Below are positions 50,447 to 60,198 of a DNA stretch of 64,000 nucleotides, piece by piece (positions within the stretch are counted from its first letter, which is position 1; every line of letters starts with the position of its first letter). The position numbers were made by a program, and so were the translations under genes. The notes beneath the pieces were generated by a model. It had not been told where the DNA came from. It saw nothing but the letters and a program-made list of their open reading frames with translations, and made no database searches. The DNA is from JACDER01 sp963842575. GTDB lineage: Bacteria > Actinomycetota > Thermoleophilia > Gaiellales > Gaiellaceae. The stretch is taken from NCBI GenBank assembly GCA_963842575.1, contig CAWJGS010000003.1, positions 1-64,000 of the forward strand. Direction: 5' to 3'.

Positions 50447-50851
50447 CTAGTGGGAGCAGCCGGAGCCGCAGCCGCCGGCGGTGTCGGCGGGCGCTTCGCC
50501 CTCCTCCACCTGGAACGAGTGCCCGCAGCCGCAGGAGGCGGAGACGTTCGGATTGTCGATCTTGAAGCCGGACTCCTGCAGGCCGTTCAGGAAGTCGATC
50601 GTCGCGCCCTGGAGGTACGGCGCGCTGTACGGATCGACGACGACCTCGACGCCGTGCATGTTCAGCTCGAGGTCGCCCTCCTGGGCTCCCCGATCGAAGC
50701 CGAGCGCGTACTCGAAGCCGGAGCAGCCGCCGCCCTGGACGGCGACGCGCAGAACCGCGACCTCGTTCTCCTCGGCCATCAGCTGCTTGATCTTGTCCGC
50801 AGCCGCCTCGGTGAGCGTGATCACGGTGTCGGAACGCTCGATCGTTGCCAT
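50447..50851 (-). CDS. erpA: iron-sulfur cluster insertion protein (ErpA/IscA type)
   Basis: A-type carrier of 134 aa delivering Fe-S clusters to target enzymes. The three ligand cysteines are C43 (GGGCSGFEY), C107 and C109 (SASCGCGHSF). An extra C-terminal tail with GGCGSGCSH adds two cysteines and a histidine, unusual for the family. It is the first gene of the erpA-FNR-APH-DUF4037-fumC unit and is divergent from the NDH-1 operon, whose many Fe-S subunits are plausible clients. Paralogous IscA/SufA naming is equally possible. Confidence 0.9.
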   Translation of the reverse strand: MATIERSDTVITLTEAAADKIKQLMAEENEVAVLRVAVQGGGCSGFEYALGFDRGAQEGDLELNMHGVEVVVDPYSAPYLQGATIDFLNGLQESGFKIDNPNVSASCGCGHSFQVEEGEAPADTAGGCGSGCSH

Positions 50852-51025
50852 GCGGCCATGGTAGCAACGTGCTCTGTCAGCGAATTCGAAAGCTGGCCCG
50901 CGCCACAGGTGGCGGCCTCACTCCGCACGGAGACTTTGTAACACCGAGTTCTAGCACCGTTGAGCCGTTTTCCGGCTCGCTCGTGCCGCCTTTGCTAACG
51001 TCCGATTCCGGTCGGAGAAGGAAGG

Positions 51026-51406
51026 GTGGAAGTGCTCGGCGCGACTGTCGACAAGTGGCTCCCGTTCCTCATCTACGGGCTGTTCGCGCTCGCGATCCCG
51101 ACCTCGTTGATCGTGCTCTCGTTCGTCCTGTCGACGCCCCCGAGTAAGCGCCTACGCGCGCGCACGATCCCCTTCGAGTCCGGCGTGTCGACCGGGCCGC
51201 TGCCGCAGCAGCGCTTCACGATCAGCTTCTACCTGACGGCGATGCTCTTCATCGTCTTCGACATCGAGATCGTCTTCCTGTACCCGCTCGCGGTGCAGCT
51301 GCACGCCCTCGGCTGGTTCGGCTTCTCCGAGCTGGCGTTCTTCATTCTCATCCTCGCCCTGGCGTACGTGTACGTCTGGCGGAAGGGAGCACTCGAGTGG
51401 CGGTGA
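51026..51406 (+). CDS. nuoA: NADH-quinone oxidoreductase subunit A
   Basis: Membrane subunit of NDH-1, 126 aa, three transmembrane helices. The conserved loop reads PFESGVSTGPLPQQRFTISFYLTAMLFIVFDIEIVFLYP, with FESG and the acidic FDIE motif. GTG start at 51026 with GGAGAAGGAAGG upstream. It opens the 14-gene nuo operon. The 174-bp gap from erpA must hold promoters for both directions; TTTGTAAC at 50935 is the only notable motif seen. Confidence 0.96.
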   Translation: MEVLGATVDKWLPFLIYGLFALAIPTSLIVLSFVLSTPPSKRLRARTIPFESGVSTGPLPQQRFTISFYLTAMLFIVFDIEIVFLYPLAVQLHALGWFGFSELAFFILILALAYVYVWRKGALEWR

Positions 51407-51978
51407 ACAAGAAGCGCCTCGCCGACTACGGCCTGAAGAGCGAGCGCGTCCTCTGGCGCGGGAAGGGCCCCGGCGTCTTCGAGGAAGAGCTCGGCGACCT
51501 GGAGAGCCGGCTCGGCCTGACCACCATGGAGAAGGCCGTCGCGTGGGCGCAGGGCTATTCGATCTGGCCGGACACCTTCGGCCTGGCCTGCTGTGCCATC
51601 GAGATGATGTCCATCGTCTCGGCGCGCTACGACATCGCGCGATTCGGCGCCGAGGTCTTCCGGTCTTCACCGCGCCAGGCCGACCTTCTCATCGTCTCCG
51701 GCCGCGTCGCCCACAAGATGGCCGCGCCGCTCCGCCAGATCTACGACCAGATGCTCGAGCCCAAGTGGGTCATCGCGATGGGCGCCTGCGCCAGCTCCGG
51801 CGGGATGTTCAACAACTACACCGTCCTGCAGGGAGTGGACAAGATCGTCGCGGTCGACATCCACGTCCCCGGCTGCCCGCCGCGCCCCGAGGCGCTCGTC
51901 GAGGGGATCGTCCGGCTGCAGGAGAAGATCCACGCGGGCGTGCCGCCCGCATACGAGATCCGCGGGGTCGCGGAGTGA
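51397..51978 (+). CDS. nuoB: NADH-quinone oxidoreductase subunit B
   Basis: Peripheral subunit, 193 aa, holding cluster N2, the last electron carrier before quinone. Ligands C65 and C66 (FGLACCAIEMM), C131 (MGACASSGG) and C160 (VPGCPPRPEAL) are intact. GTG at 51397, overlapping nuoA by 10 bp. Confidence 0.97.
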   Translation: MAVNKKRLADYGLKSERVLWRGKGPGVFEEELGDLESRLGLTTMEKAVAWAQGYSIWPDTFGLACCAIEMMSIVSARYDIARFGAEVFRSSPRQADLLIVSGRVAHKMAAPLRQIYDQMLEPKWVIAMGACASSGGMFNNYTVLQGVDKIVAVDIHVPGCPPRPEALVEGIVRLQEKIHAGVPPAYEIRGVAE

Positions 51979-52523
51979 CGTACGAGGGGGTTCCCGGGCT
52001 CGTAGAGACGAAGGAGGACTACGGGGAGACGACGCTGATCGTCGACCCGGCGCGGCTGCGCGAGGCGTCCTTCCATCTGCGCGACGAGGAAGGGTTCAAC
52101 GTCCTCGCCGATCTCGCCGCCACCGACTACCTCGGCTGGCCGCAGTCGCAGGAGCAGGTCGCGGGCTACAAGGGCTCGGCGGCCGGGCGCAACATCAACG
52201 CGCCCGGTTCCTGGGGCCTCGCGCGCCTTCCCGATCCCCGCGCGACGCGCTTCTGCGTCAACTACCACCTGCTGGCGATCCCGGACGGCCGCCGCGTCCG
52301 CGTCCAGGTCTGGGTCGAGGACGGCGATCCGGTACAGAGCGTCGTGAACGTCTGGCCGACCGCCGACTGGCACGAGCGCGAGGCCTGGGACATGATGGGC
52401 ATCTCCTTCGAGGGCCACCCGAACCTCGTCCGCATCCTCATGGACGACGACTGGGAAGGCCATCCGCTGCGCAAGGACTATCCGATCGGCGGCGAGCCGG
52501 TGCGCTTCTCCGGAGAAGAATGA
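51975..52523 (+). CDS. nuoC: NADH-quinone oxidoreductase subunit C
   Basis: Peripheral-arm subunit of the 30-kDa type, 182 aa. The signature ADWHEREAWDMMGISFEGHPNLVRILMDDDWEGHPLRKDYPI is complete. It is a separate gene from nuoD, unlike the E. coli fusion. GTG start at 51975 overlapping the nuoB TGA (GTGA). A basic loop with GYKGSAAGRNIN near residue 58 is longer than usual. Confidence 0.96.
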   Translation: MTYEGVPGLVETKEDYGETTLIVDPARLREASFHLRDEEGFNVLADLAATDYLGWPQSQEQVAGYKGSAAGRNINAPGSWGLARLPDPRATRFCVNYHLLAIPDGRRVRVQVWVEDGDPVQSVVNVWPTADWHEREAWDMMGISFEGHPNLVRILMDDDWEGHPLRKDYPIGGEPVRFSGEE

Positions 52524-53791
52524 CGATCGCGCCCGGCAAGCCGGAGATCTACCGCGGGACGCGAATCCCCTCGCCCATCCCGACGGTGCTCCAGCTCGAC
52601 CAGTCGCTCCGCGAGGACGACGACATCCTCCAGGTCAACTTCGGTCCGAACCATCCCTCCACGCACGGGGTCCTGCGACTGATCGTCGACCTGGACGGCG
52701 AGAACGTCGTCAGCCTCGCCGCGGTTGTCGGCTACCTGCACACCGGCTTCGAGAAGAACATGGAGCAGAAGACGTGGTGGAAGGCGATCACGTACCCCGA
52801 GCGGATCGACTACGTCTCGTTCCAGAACAACGAGCTCGCATTCGTCCTCGCAATCGAGAAGCTGCTCGGAGTCGAGATCCCGCCGAAGGCCTCGTGGATG
52901 CGGATGTTGCTGTGCGAGCTGAACCGCGTCCACTCGCACCTCGTGTGGCTGGCAACCGGCGCTCTCGAGCTCGGCGCGATCTCGATGTTCTGGTACTGCT
53001 TCCGCGAGCGCGAGCGCATCCTCGACCTGTTCGAGCTCTGCTGCGGGACGCGCATGCACACGCGCTACTTCCAGGCCGGCGGGCTCGCGGAGGACATCCC
53101 GCGCGGGTTCTTCCCCGAGTGCCGCGCGTTCACGGAGCGGATGCCGGGCGCGGTCGACGAGTACGAGACGATCCTCAACCGCAACGCGATCTGGCTGGAG
53201 CGGACAAAGGGCCTGGGGCTGCTGAGCGCGGCCGATGCGCTTGCCCTGGGGCAGTCCGGCCCGGTGCTGCGCGCGTCCGGCGTCGACTGGGATCTGCGCA
53301 AGAACCAGCCGTATCTCGCGTACGACGAGGTCGATTTCCGCGTGCCCGTCTTCTACAACGGCGACGTCTACGACCGCTACCGCGTGCACATGGTGGAGAT
53401 GCGCGAGTCGACCAGGATCGTGGCGCAGGCGCTCGACCGGCTGGAGGGGATGTTCGGCGAGCCGTGGATCGTGGACGACCGGCGGTTCGTCCTGCCGCCG
53501 CGGCACGAGCTCCACACCTCGATGGAGTCGCTGATCCACCACTTCAAGATCGTGACCGAGGGCTACCGCGTCCCCGAGGGCGAGGTCTACGTCCCGATCG
53601 AGTCGCCGCGCGGCGAGTTCGGCTGCTACGTCGTCTCCAGCGGAGGGCCGAAGCCGTGGCGGGTCAAGTTCCGCGCGCCCTCCTTCGTCGCGCTCGAGGC
53701 GACCGCGACCTGCATGTCCGACGCGCTCGTCGCCGACCTGATCGCGATCGTCGGCTCGCTCGACACCGTCATGGGCGAGGTCGACCGATGA
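52520..53791 (+). CDS. nuoD: NADH-quinone oxidoreductase subunit D
   Basis: The 49-kDa-type subunit, 423 aa, forming the quinone pocket with NuoB. NFGPNHPSTHGVLRLIVDLDGE holds the quinone-site His; GYLHTGFEKNMEQKTW and YVSFQNNELAFVLAIEKL follow, and FGCYVVSSGGPKPWRVKFRAPSF is the C-terminal block. ATG at 52520 overlaps nuoC by 4 bp. Confidence 0.97.
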   Translation: MTIAPGKPEIYRGTRIPSPIPTVLQLDQSLREDDDILQVNFGPNHPSTHGVLRLIVDLDGENVVSLAAVVGYLHTGFEKNMEQKTWWKAITYPERIDYVSFQNNELAFVLAIEKLLGVEIPPKASWMRMLLCELNRVHSHLVWLATGALELGAISMFWYCFRERERILDLFELCCGTRMHTRYFQAGGLAEDIPRGFFPECRAFTERMPGAVDEYETILNRNAIWLERTKGLGLLSAADALALGQSGPVLRASGVDWDLRKNQPYLAYDEVDFRVPVFYNGDVYDRYRVHMVEMRESTRIVAQALDRLEGMFGEPWIVDDRRFVLPPRHELHTSMESLIHHFKIVTEGYRVPEGEVYVPIESPRGEFGCYVVSSGGPKPWRVKFRAPSFVALEATATCMSDALVADLIAIVGSLDTVMGEVDR

Positions 53792-54247
53792 CGACGTTCT
53801 ATGACGAGGTGCAGCAGATCAAGGCGCAGTATCCGATGGAGCGGTCGGCCGTCCTCCCGGCTCTCCGGCTCGCGCAGGAACGACACGGCGGCTGGCTTCC
53901 GCCGGAGGCGCTGGCCGAGGTCGCGGAGGCTTTGGAGCTGACGCCGGCGCAAGTGCAGGCGGTCGCGTCCTTCTACGACATGCTCCATCTGGAGCCCGTC
54001 GGGAAGCATCTGGTCGAGGTGTGCACGAACCTGTCCTGTGCGCTCGTGGGCGCCCAGCAGGTGCTGGAGGCATTCGAGCGCGAGGTCGGCGCCGCGCCCG
54101 GCGAGACGTCGGAGGACGGAGAGTTCACGCTGCGCGCGATCGAGTGCGCCGGCGGCTGCGGCACGGCGGTCGTCGTCACCGTGGACGGCCGCTACGTCGA
54201 GCCCGTAAAGCCGGGCGACGTCCCCGGCATCGTGGAGGGGGTGCGCA

Positions 54248-54258
<11 letters not shown>
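53788..54258 (+). CDS. nuoE: NADH-quinone oxidoreductase subunit E
   Basis: The 24-kDa-type thioredoxin-fold subunit, 156 aa, carrying the [2Fe-2S] cluster N1a. Ligands are C79 and C84 (VCTNLSCAL) and C120 and C124 (ECAGGCGTA). ATG at 53788 overlaps nuoD by 4 bp. Together with nuoF and nuoG it makes the NADH-oxidising module, so this complex uses NADH rather than ferredoxin alone. Confidence 0.96.
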
Positions 54259-55564
<1,306 letters not shown>

Positions 55565-55578
55565 ATAGAAACCTGAAT

Positions 55579-55597
55579 ACCGGGGTCAGACCCCGGT
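55579..55597. repeat. REP-like perfect palindrome inside the nuo operon
   Basis: ACCGGGGT-CAG-ACCCCGGT, an 8-bp stem with 3-nt loop, sits in the 99-bp gap between nuoF and nuoG, the only long gap in an otherwise overlapping operon. The gap is less GC-rich and unlike its neighbours (contains CTGAATACCGGGG and GCCAAAACCGCG). The GGGGTCAGACCCC core recalls palindromes spread by REP-associated transposases, from memory only. Confidence 0.5.
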
Positions 55598-55663
55598 TGT
55601 GCCAAAACCGCGCCGTTATGCGGAAACTGTCCCTGCGAGCCAGTGGCCTCTTGAGGGTTTAAG

Positions 55664-57877
55664 GTGAGCGCGCCAGAGCTGGTCACCGTCACCGTCGACG
55701 GCCGCGAGGTTCAGGTGCCGAAGGGCCTCGGGATCGTCGAGGCGGCGCTCGAGGCCGGAATCGAGATCCCGATCTTCTGTTACGAGCCGCGCCTGGGGGC
55801 GCCGATCGGCGCCTGCCGCATGTGCCTGTGCGAGGTGGACGGGATGCCCAAGCCGCAGGCTGCCTGCACGCTCACGGCGACGGACGGGATGGTCGTGCAC
55901 ACGGCGCAGACCTCCCCGAAGGCGGCGGAGTCGCAGCACTCCGTCCTCGAGTTCATCCTCGTCAACCATCCACTCGACTGCCCCGTCTGCGACAAGGGCG
56001 GCGAGTGCCCGCTGCAGGACCTGACGTTCCGCTACGGGCCGGGGAACACGCGCATGACCTTCCCCAAGCGGACGTTCGACAAGCCGATCCCGATCAGCCC
56101 GCTCATCGCCCTCGACCGCGAGCGCTGCATCCTCTGCTACCGCTGCACGCGCTTCTCGGAGGAGGTCGCCGAGGACGGCCAGCTGATCGCGCGCAACCGC
56201 GGCGCGCAGTCGATGATCGCGACCTTCGAGGACGAGCCGTACCGCGCGCCGTTCTCGGGGAACGTCATCGAGCTCTGCCCGGTCGGCGCGCTCACGTCCA
56301 CCCAGTACCGCTTCGAGGCGCGGCCGTGGGAGATCCAGAACGCACCCACCGTCTGCGGCCTGTGCCCCGTCGGCTGCAACATCAGCGCGACGACGCGCGA
56401 GGGGAAGGTCAAGCGAATCCAGTCGCGCAACCACCCCGAAGTGGATGAGGGCTGGCTGTGCGACAAGGGCCGCTTCGCCTACCCGCACCTGTACGCGCGC
56501 GACCGGATCGCCGACCCCCTGCTGCGCGTGCGCCGGCGCGGCTATGACGAGATCTCCTGGGAAGACGCCGTCGACCGCGCCGCCGAGATGCTGCGTCGCG
56601 CCGAGGGGAAGATCGTCACCGCCCTGTCCGGCTCCGAGACGGTCGAGCTCGCGTACGGCCTGGGCAAGCTCATGCGCACGGGCCTCGGCGCGCACACGGC
56701 GATGCTGCCGGAGGAGACGAGCGACGCCCTCGACTGCTTCAGGCTGCCGCTGTCGGCGATACGCGACGCGCAGATCGTCGTCGTCCTCGGCGACGAGCCG
56801 GTCTCCGACCGCGCGCCGATCGTGGACATGTGGATCAAGCTCGCCCGCCGGAACGGCGCCGAGATCGTCACGGTCGGGCCCGCCGGGGACGTCCAGGCCG
56901 CGCCCGGCGCGGCGGCGGACGCTCTGCGGGGCGACGCCGAGCTGAGCGAAAGGATCCGCGGAAGCGAGCGCGCGATCCTGGTCTGGTCGGGCGCCGGCGG
57001 TCACGGCGGCGTCACGCTGGCCGCGCTCGCGCACGAGCTCGGCCTGGCGGCGAAGGACGGCTCGGGCGCCTTCCACCTGCCCTCTGCGCCCAACGCGCGC
57101 GGCGTGGCCGACGCGTGGGCGTGCGCGGCGGACGAAACCGGACCGAACCCGCAGCCCATCAAGCTCCTGATCGTTTCCGGCGACGAGGCCGCCGCCGACC
57201 CGAACGTCCGCAAGCTCGCCGAGCACGCCGAGTCGGTGCTCGCGATCGCGATGTTCGGCCAGCTCATCCGCGGCTGGGCCGACCTCGTCCTGCCCGGGAC
57301 GAGCTACCTCGAGCGCGACGGGACGTACGTCAACCTCGAGGGCCGGGCCCAGCGCCTGCGCCGCGCGGTCATCCCGCCCGGCCCCGACGAGCTCGCCTGG
57401 CTGGCCAAGCTGGCGGAGCGCTTCGACGTCGAGCTCTCGCCCTACCCCGCGCAGGTCTTCGAGGAGATCTCGGCGCGCGCGTACGGCGGGATCCCCTACG
57501 GCGAGGTCGGCGAGCAGGCGGCGCTGCCGCCGCGGGCGCAGCCCGGCGAGGAGGCCGAGGCGGCCGCAGCGACCGAGACCAGGACCGCGGGCGGAGGCCC
57601 GCTGCGCCTGCTCCGTTTCCGGCCGCTCTTCTCGGGGCCGGCGGTGGAGCGCGTGCACGAGCTCCAGTTCCAGCGGCCTCAGGCGGAGATCGAGCTGTCG
57701 GCCGAGGACGCGTCCTCGCGCGGGATCGCGAGCGGCGACGCCGTCCGCGTCAGCTCGAACGGGACGTCGGTCGAGCTGCGCGCCCGCGTCAGCAAGAAGC
57801 TGCGGGCGGGCGTCGCGCGGGCCGCCGAGGAGCACACGACAGAGCTGCAATCCGGAGTGGAGGTCTCCAGGGTATGA
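55664..57877 (+). CDS. nuoG: NADH-quinone oxidoreductase subunit G
   Basis: The 75-kDa-type subunit, 737 aa. The N-terminal [2Fe-2S] ferredoxin domain uses C39, C51, C54 and C68. The N5/N4 region has HPLDCPVCDKGGECPLQD and CILCYRCTRFSEEV, and VCGLCPVGCNIS starts a molybdopterin-oxidoreductase-like domain with an extra 4Fe-4S (N7-type) site. The C-terminal about 100 residues form a second molybdopterin-type beta domain after an Ala/Glu-rich linker. GTG at 55664; 99 bp separate it from nuoF. Confidence 0.95.
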   Translation: MSAPELVTVTVDGREVQVPKGLGIVEAALEAGIEIPIFCYEPRLGAPIGACRMCLCEVDGMPKPQAACTLTATDGMVVHTAQTSPKAAESQHSVLEFILVNHPLDCPVCDKGGECPLQDLTFRYGPGNTRMTFPKRTFDKPIPISPLIALDRERCILCYRCTRFSEEVAEDGQLIARNRGAQSMIATFEDEPYRAPFSGNVIELCPVGALTSTQYRFEARPWEIQNAPTVCGLCPVGCNISATTREGKVKRIQSRNHPEVDEGWLCDKGRFAYPHLYARDRIADPLLRVRRRGYDEISWEDAVDRAAEMLRRAEGKIVTALSGSETVELAYGLGKLMRTGLGAHTAMLPEETSDALDCFRLPLSAIRDAQIVVVLGDEPVSDRAPIVDMWIKLARRNGAEIVTVGPAGDVQAAPGAAADALRGDAELSERIRGSERAILVWSGAGGHGGVTLAALAHELGLAAKDGSGAFHLPSAPNARGVADAWACAADETGPNPQPIKLLIVSGDEAAADPNVRKLAEHAESVLAIAMFGQLIRGWADLVLPGTSYLERDGTYVNLEGRAQRLRRAVIPPGPDELAWLAKLAERFDVELSPYPAQVFEEISARAYGGIPYGEVGEQAALPPRAQPGEEAEAAAATETRTAGGGPLRLLRFRPLFSGPAVERVHELQFQRPQAEIELSAEDASSRGIASGDAVRVSSNGTSVELRARVSKKLRAGVARAAEEHTTELQSGVEVSRV

Positions 57878-58860
57878 GCCCCGAGCCCTGGTGGATCAGC
57901 CTCATCAAGGCGCTCCTGATCATCAACCTGGTCATGGTCGCGTTCGCCTACATGACCTGGCTCGAGCGCAAGGTCCTGGGCCGCATGCAGGAGCGCTACG
58001 GGCCGAACCGCGCAGGCCCCTTCGGACTGCTCCAGCCGATCGCCGACCTGGTCAAGCTCCTGCGCAAGGAGCACTTCTATCCCGCCGCGGCCATCGATGT
58101 CCTCTACATCGCGATGCCCGCGCTCGCCGGCTTCACCGCGCTCCTGTCCTTCGCCGTCATCCCCTGGGGGCCGGGCTGGGACATCGGCGGCTACTTCGTC
58201 GGCGGCTGGATCGTCGACACGCCGATCTCGCTCATCCTGATCTTCGCGCTCGGGTCGATCGGGATCTACGCGTTCGTGGTGGGCGGCTGGGCGAGCGAGT
58301 CGAAGTACTCCCTGCTCGGCTCGATGCGGACGTGCGCGCAGATGGTCTCGTACGAGGTCTCGCTCGCGCTCTCCGTGCTCGGCGTGGTGATGATGGGACA
58401 GTCGCTCTCGCTCGTGGACATCGTCCACAAGCAGCAGGAGACCGAGTGGTTCATCGGGCCGCAGATCGTCGGCCTCGTCGTCTTCTTCATCGCCGGGATC
58501 GCCGAGACGAACCGACCGCCGTTCGACCTCCCCGAGGCCGAGACCGAGCTCGTCGCGGGCTACCACACCGAGTACAGCGGCATGCGCTTCGGCCTCTTCT
58601 CGACGGCCGAGTACATCAACATGATCACGCTCTCCGGGCTGGCGGTAACGCTCTTCCTGGGCGGGTGGGACGGGCCGTGGAACCTCGGGCCGATCTGGTT
58701 CCTCCTCAAGCTGGGCGCCTTCCTCTTCGTCTTCATCTGGCTGCGCGCGACGCTGCCGCGACTGCGCTACGACCAGCTCATGCGCTTCGGCTGGAAGGTG
58801 CTCCTGCCGGTGGCGACGGCCAACGCCGTCATCACCGCTCTCCTGGTGGTCTGGGTATGA
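57874..58860 (+). CDS. nuoH: NADH-quinone oxidoreductase subunit H
   Basis: Membrane subunit at the quinone entry, 328 aa, eight helices. TWLERKVLGRMQERYGPNRAGPFGLLQPIADLVKLL is the signature first block. SMRTCAQMVSYEVSLAL and AETNRPPFDLPEAETELVAGYHTEYSGMRFGLF line the quinone channel with its glutamates. ATG at 57874 overlaps nuoG by 4 bp. Confidence 0.97.
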   Translation: MSPEPWWISLIKALLIINLVMVAFAYMTWLERKVLGRMQERYGPNRAGPFGLLQPIADLVKLLRKEHFYPAAAIDVLYIAMPALAGFTALLSFAVIPWGPGWDIGGYFVGGWIVDTPISLILIFALGSIGIYAFVVGGWASESKYSLLGSMRTCAQMVSYEVSLALSVLGVVMMGQSLSLVDIVHKQQETEWFIGPQIVGLVVFFIAGIAETNRPPFDLPEAETELVAGYHTEYSGMRFGLFSTAEYINMITLSGLAVTLFLGGWDGPWNLGPIWFLLKLGAFLFVFIWLRATLPRLRYDQLMRFGWKVLLPVATANAVITALLVVWV

Positions 58861-59354
58861 GCCCACAACCCGTTGAAACGCTCAAGGGGTTTGCGGTCAC
58901 CTTCCGCAAGATCTTCGGGAAGCCGATCACGCAGCAGTACCCCGAGTACAAGCGGCCGCTCTACCCGCGTTTCCGCGGCCGCCACCGCCTCTGGCGCCAC
59001 CAGAACGGGCTGGAGAAGTGCGTCGGCTGCTCGCTCTGCGCGGCCGCGTGCCCGGCCGACTGCATCCGCGTGGTCGCGGCCGAGAACACGCCGGTCAACC
59101 GCGTCTCCGCCGGCGAGCGCTACGCGCGCATCTACGAGATCAACCTCTCCCGGTGCATCTTCTGCGGCTACTGCGAGCTCGCGTGCCCGTTCGACGCGAT
59201 CACGCTCGAGCAGGAGTTCGAGCTCTCCGAGTACTCCCGCGACGACCTGATCTACACGAAGGACATGCTGCTCGCCGAGCCGATCAAGCGCGTCCCGGTC
59301 GCCGACCGCGATCTCTACGACACGCCGATCCCCTACTACAAGGAAGAGTCGTAG
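58857..59354 (+). CDS. nuoI: NADH-quinone oxidoreductase subunit I
   Basis: Ferredoxin-like subunit, 165 aa, with two [4Fe-4S] clusters (N6a, N6b): C55, C58, C61, C65 (CVGCSLCAAAC) and C100, C103, C106, C110 (CIFCGYCELAC). It carries electrons towards NuoB. ATG at 58857 overlaps nuoH by 4 bp. Confidence 0.97.
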   Translation: MSPQPVETLKGFAVTFRKIFGKPITQQYPEYKRPLYPRFRGRHRLWRHQNGLEKCVGCSLCAAACPADCIRVVAAENTPVNRVSAGERYARIYEINLSRCIFCGYCELACPFDAITLEQEFELSEYSRDDLIYTKDMLLAEPIKRVPVADRDLYDTPIPYYKEES

Positions 59355-59893
59355 TGGCGAATTTCCTGGTCTGGGCTGTCTGGGTGCTCGCCGCCTTCGC
59401 CTGTCTCGGCTCGGGGATCGCGGTCATCACGTTCTCGAACCCGTTCTACTCGGCGCTCGCGCTGATCGGGAACCTCGGCTCGCTCGCCGTCCTCTACCTG
59501 CTCCTCTCGGCGGAGTTCGTCGCCGCCGCGCAGGTGCTGATCTACGCGGGCGCCGTGATGGTCATGTTCCTGTTCGTGATCGCATACCTGGGAGGGCGCG
59601 CAGACGCCCCCTGGGCGGGAGGGCCGAGCTGGCAGACGGTAGGCGCGGTCGCGGCGGCGGGAGCGCTGCTGGTCGAGATCATCGTCGCCCTCGGGTTGCA
59701 GGCGGGCGGAAGCCTCTCGCACGCGAAGGTCTCCGAGTCGTTCGGAAGCCCGGCGGCGATCGGCAAGGCGTTCCTGACCGACCACCTGCTCGCCTTCGAG
59801 ATCACCTCGATCGTGCTGCTGGTCGCGGCGCTCGGCGGGGTGGTCCTCGGGTCGTACGCCAGGAGACAGCATTGGGGGTCCGACACGCGATGA
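59354..59893 (+). CDS. nuoJ: NADH-quinone oxidoreductase subunit J
   Basis: Membrane subunit, 179 aa, five helices. NPFYSALALIGNLGSLAVLYLLLSAEFVAAAQVLIYAGAVMVMFLFVI holds the conserved pi-bulge region that gates proton transfer. GTG at 59354 shares one base with the nuoI TAG. Confidence 0.95.
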   Translation: MANFLVWAVWVLAAFACLGSGIAVITFSNPFYSALALIGNLGSLAVLYLLLSAEFVAAAQVLIYAGAVMVMFLFVIAYLGGRADAPWAGGPSWQTVGAVAAAGALLVEIIVALGLQAGGSLSHAKVSESFGSPAAIGKAFLTDHLLAFEITSIVLLVAALGGVVLGSYARRQHWGSDTR

Positions 59894-60198
59894 GGGGCCC
59901 GGACATCGCCGCCTACCTCGTGGTCGCCGCCGTCCTGTTCGTGACCGGCGCCGTCGGCGTCCTCATCCGCCGCAGCCCGCTGATCGTCCTGCTCTCGCTC
60001 GAGATCATGCTGAACGGCGGAAATCTCGCCCTCATCGCGATGGCCCGCCACCAGGGCGGCCTGGGCGGGCAGGTGTTCGCGCTCGCCGTGATGGCGGTCG
60101 CCGCGTCGGAGGTGGTCGTCGGTCTCGGCCTGATCGTCGCGATGGCGCGCCGGCACCTCGACCTCGACGTCGACAAGCTCTCGACCCTCCGAGGATGA
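59890..60198 (+). CDS. nuoK: NADH-quinone oxidoreductase subunit K
   Basis: Small antiporter-like membrane subunit, 102 aa, three helices. SPLIVLLSLEIMLNGGNLALIA has the conserved glutamate of helix 2, and VAASEVVVGLGLIVAMARR the second in helix 3. The ATG at 59890 overlaps the nuoJ TGA (ATGA); a TTG at 59872 would add six residues and is less likely. Confidence 0.94.
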   Translation: MRGPDIAAYLVVAAVLFVTGAVGVLIRRSPLIVLLSLEIMLNGGNLALIAMARHQGGLGGQVFALAVMAVAASEVVVGLGLIVAMARRHLDLDVDKLSTLRG

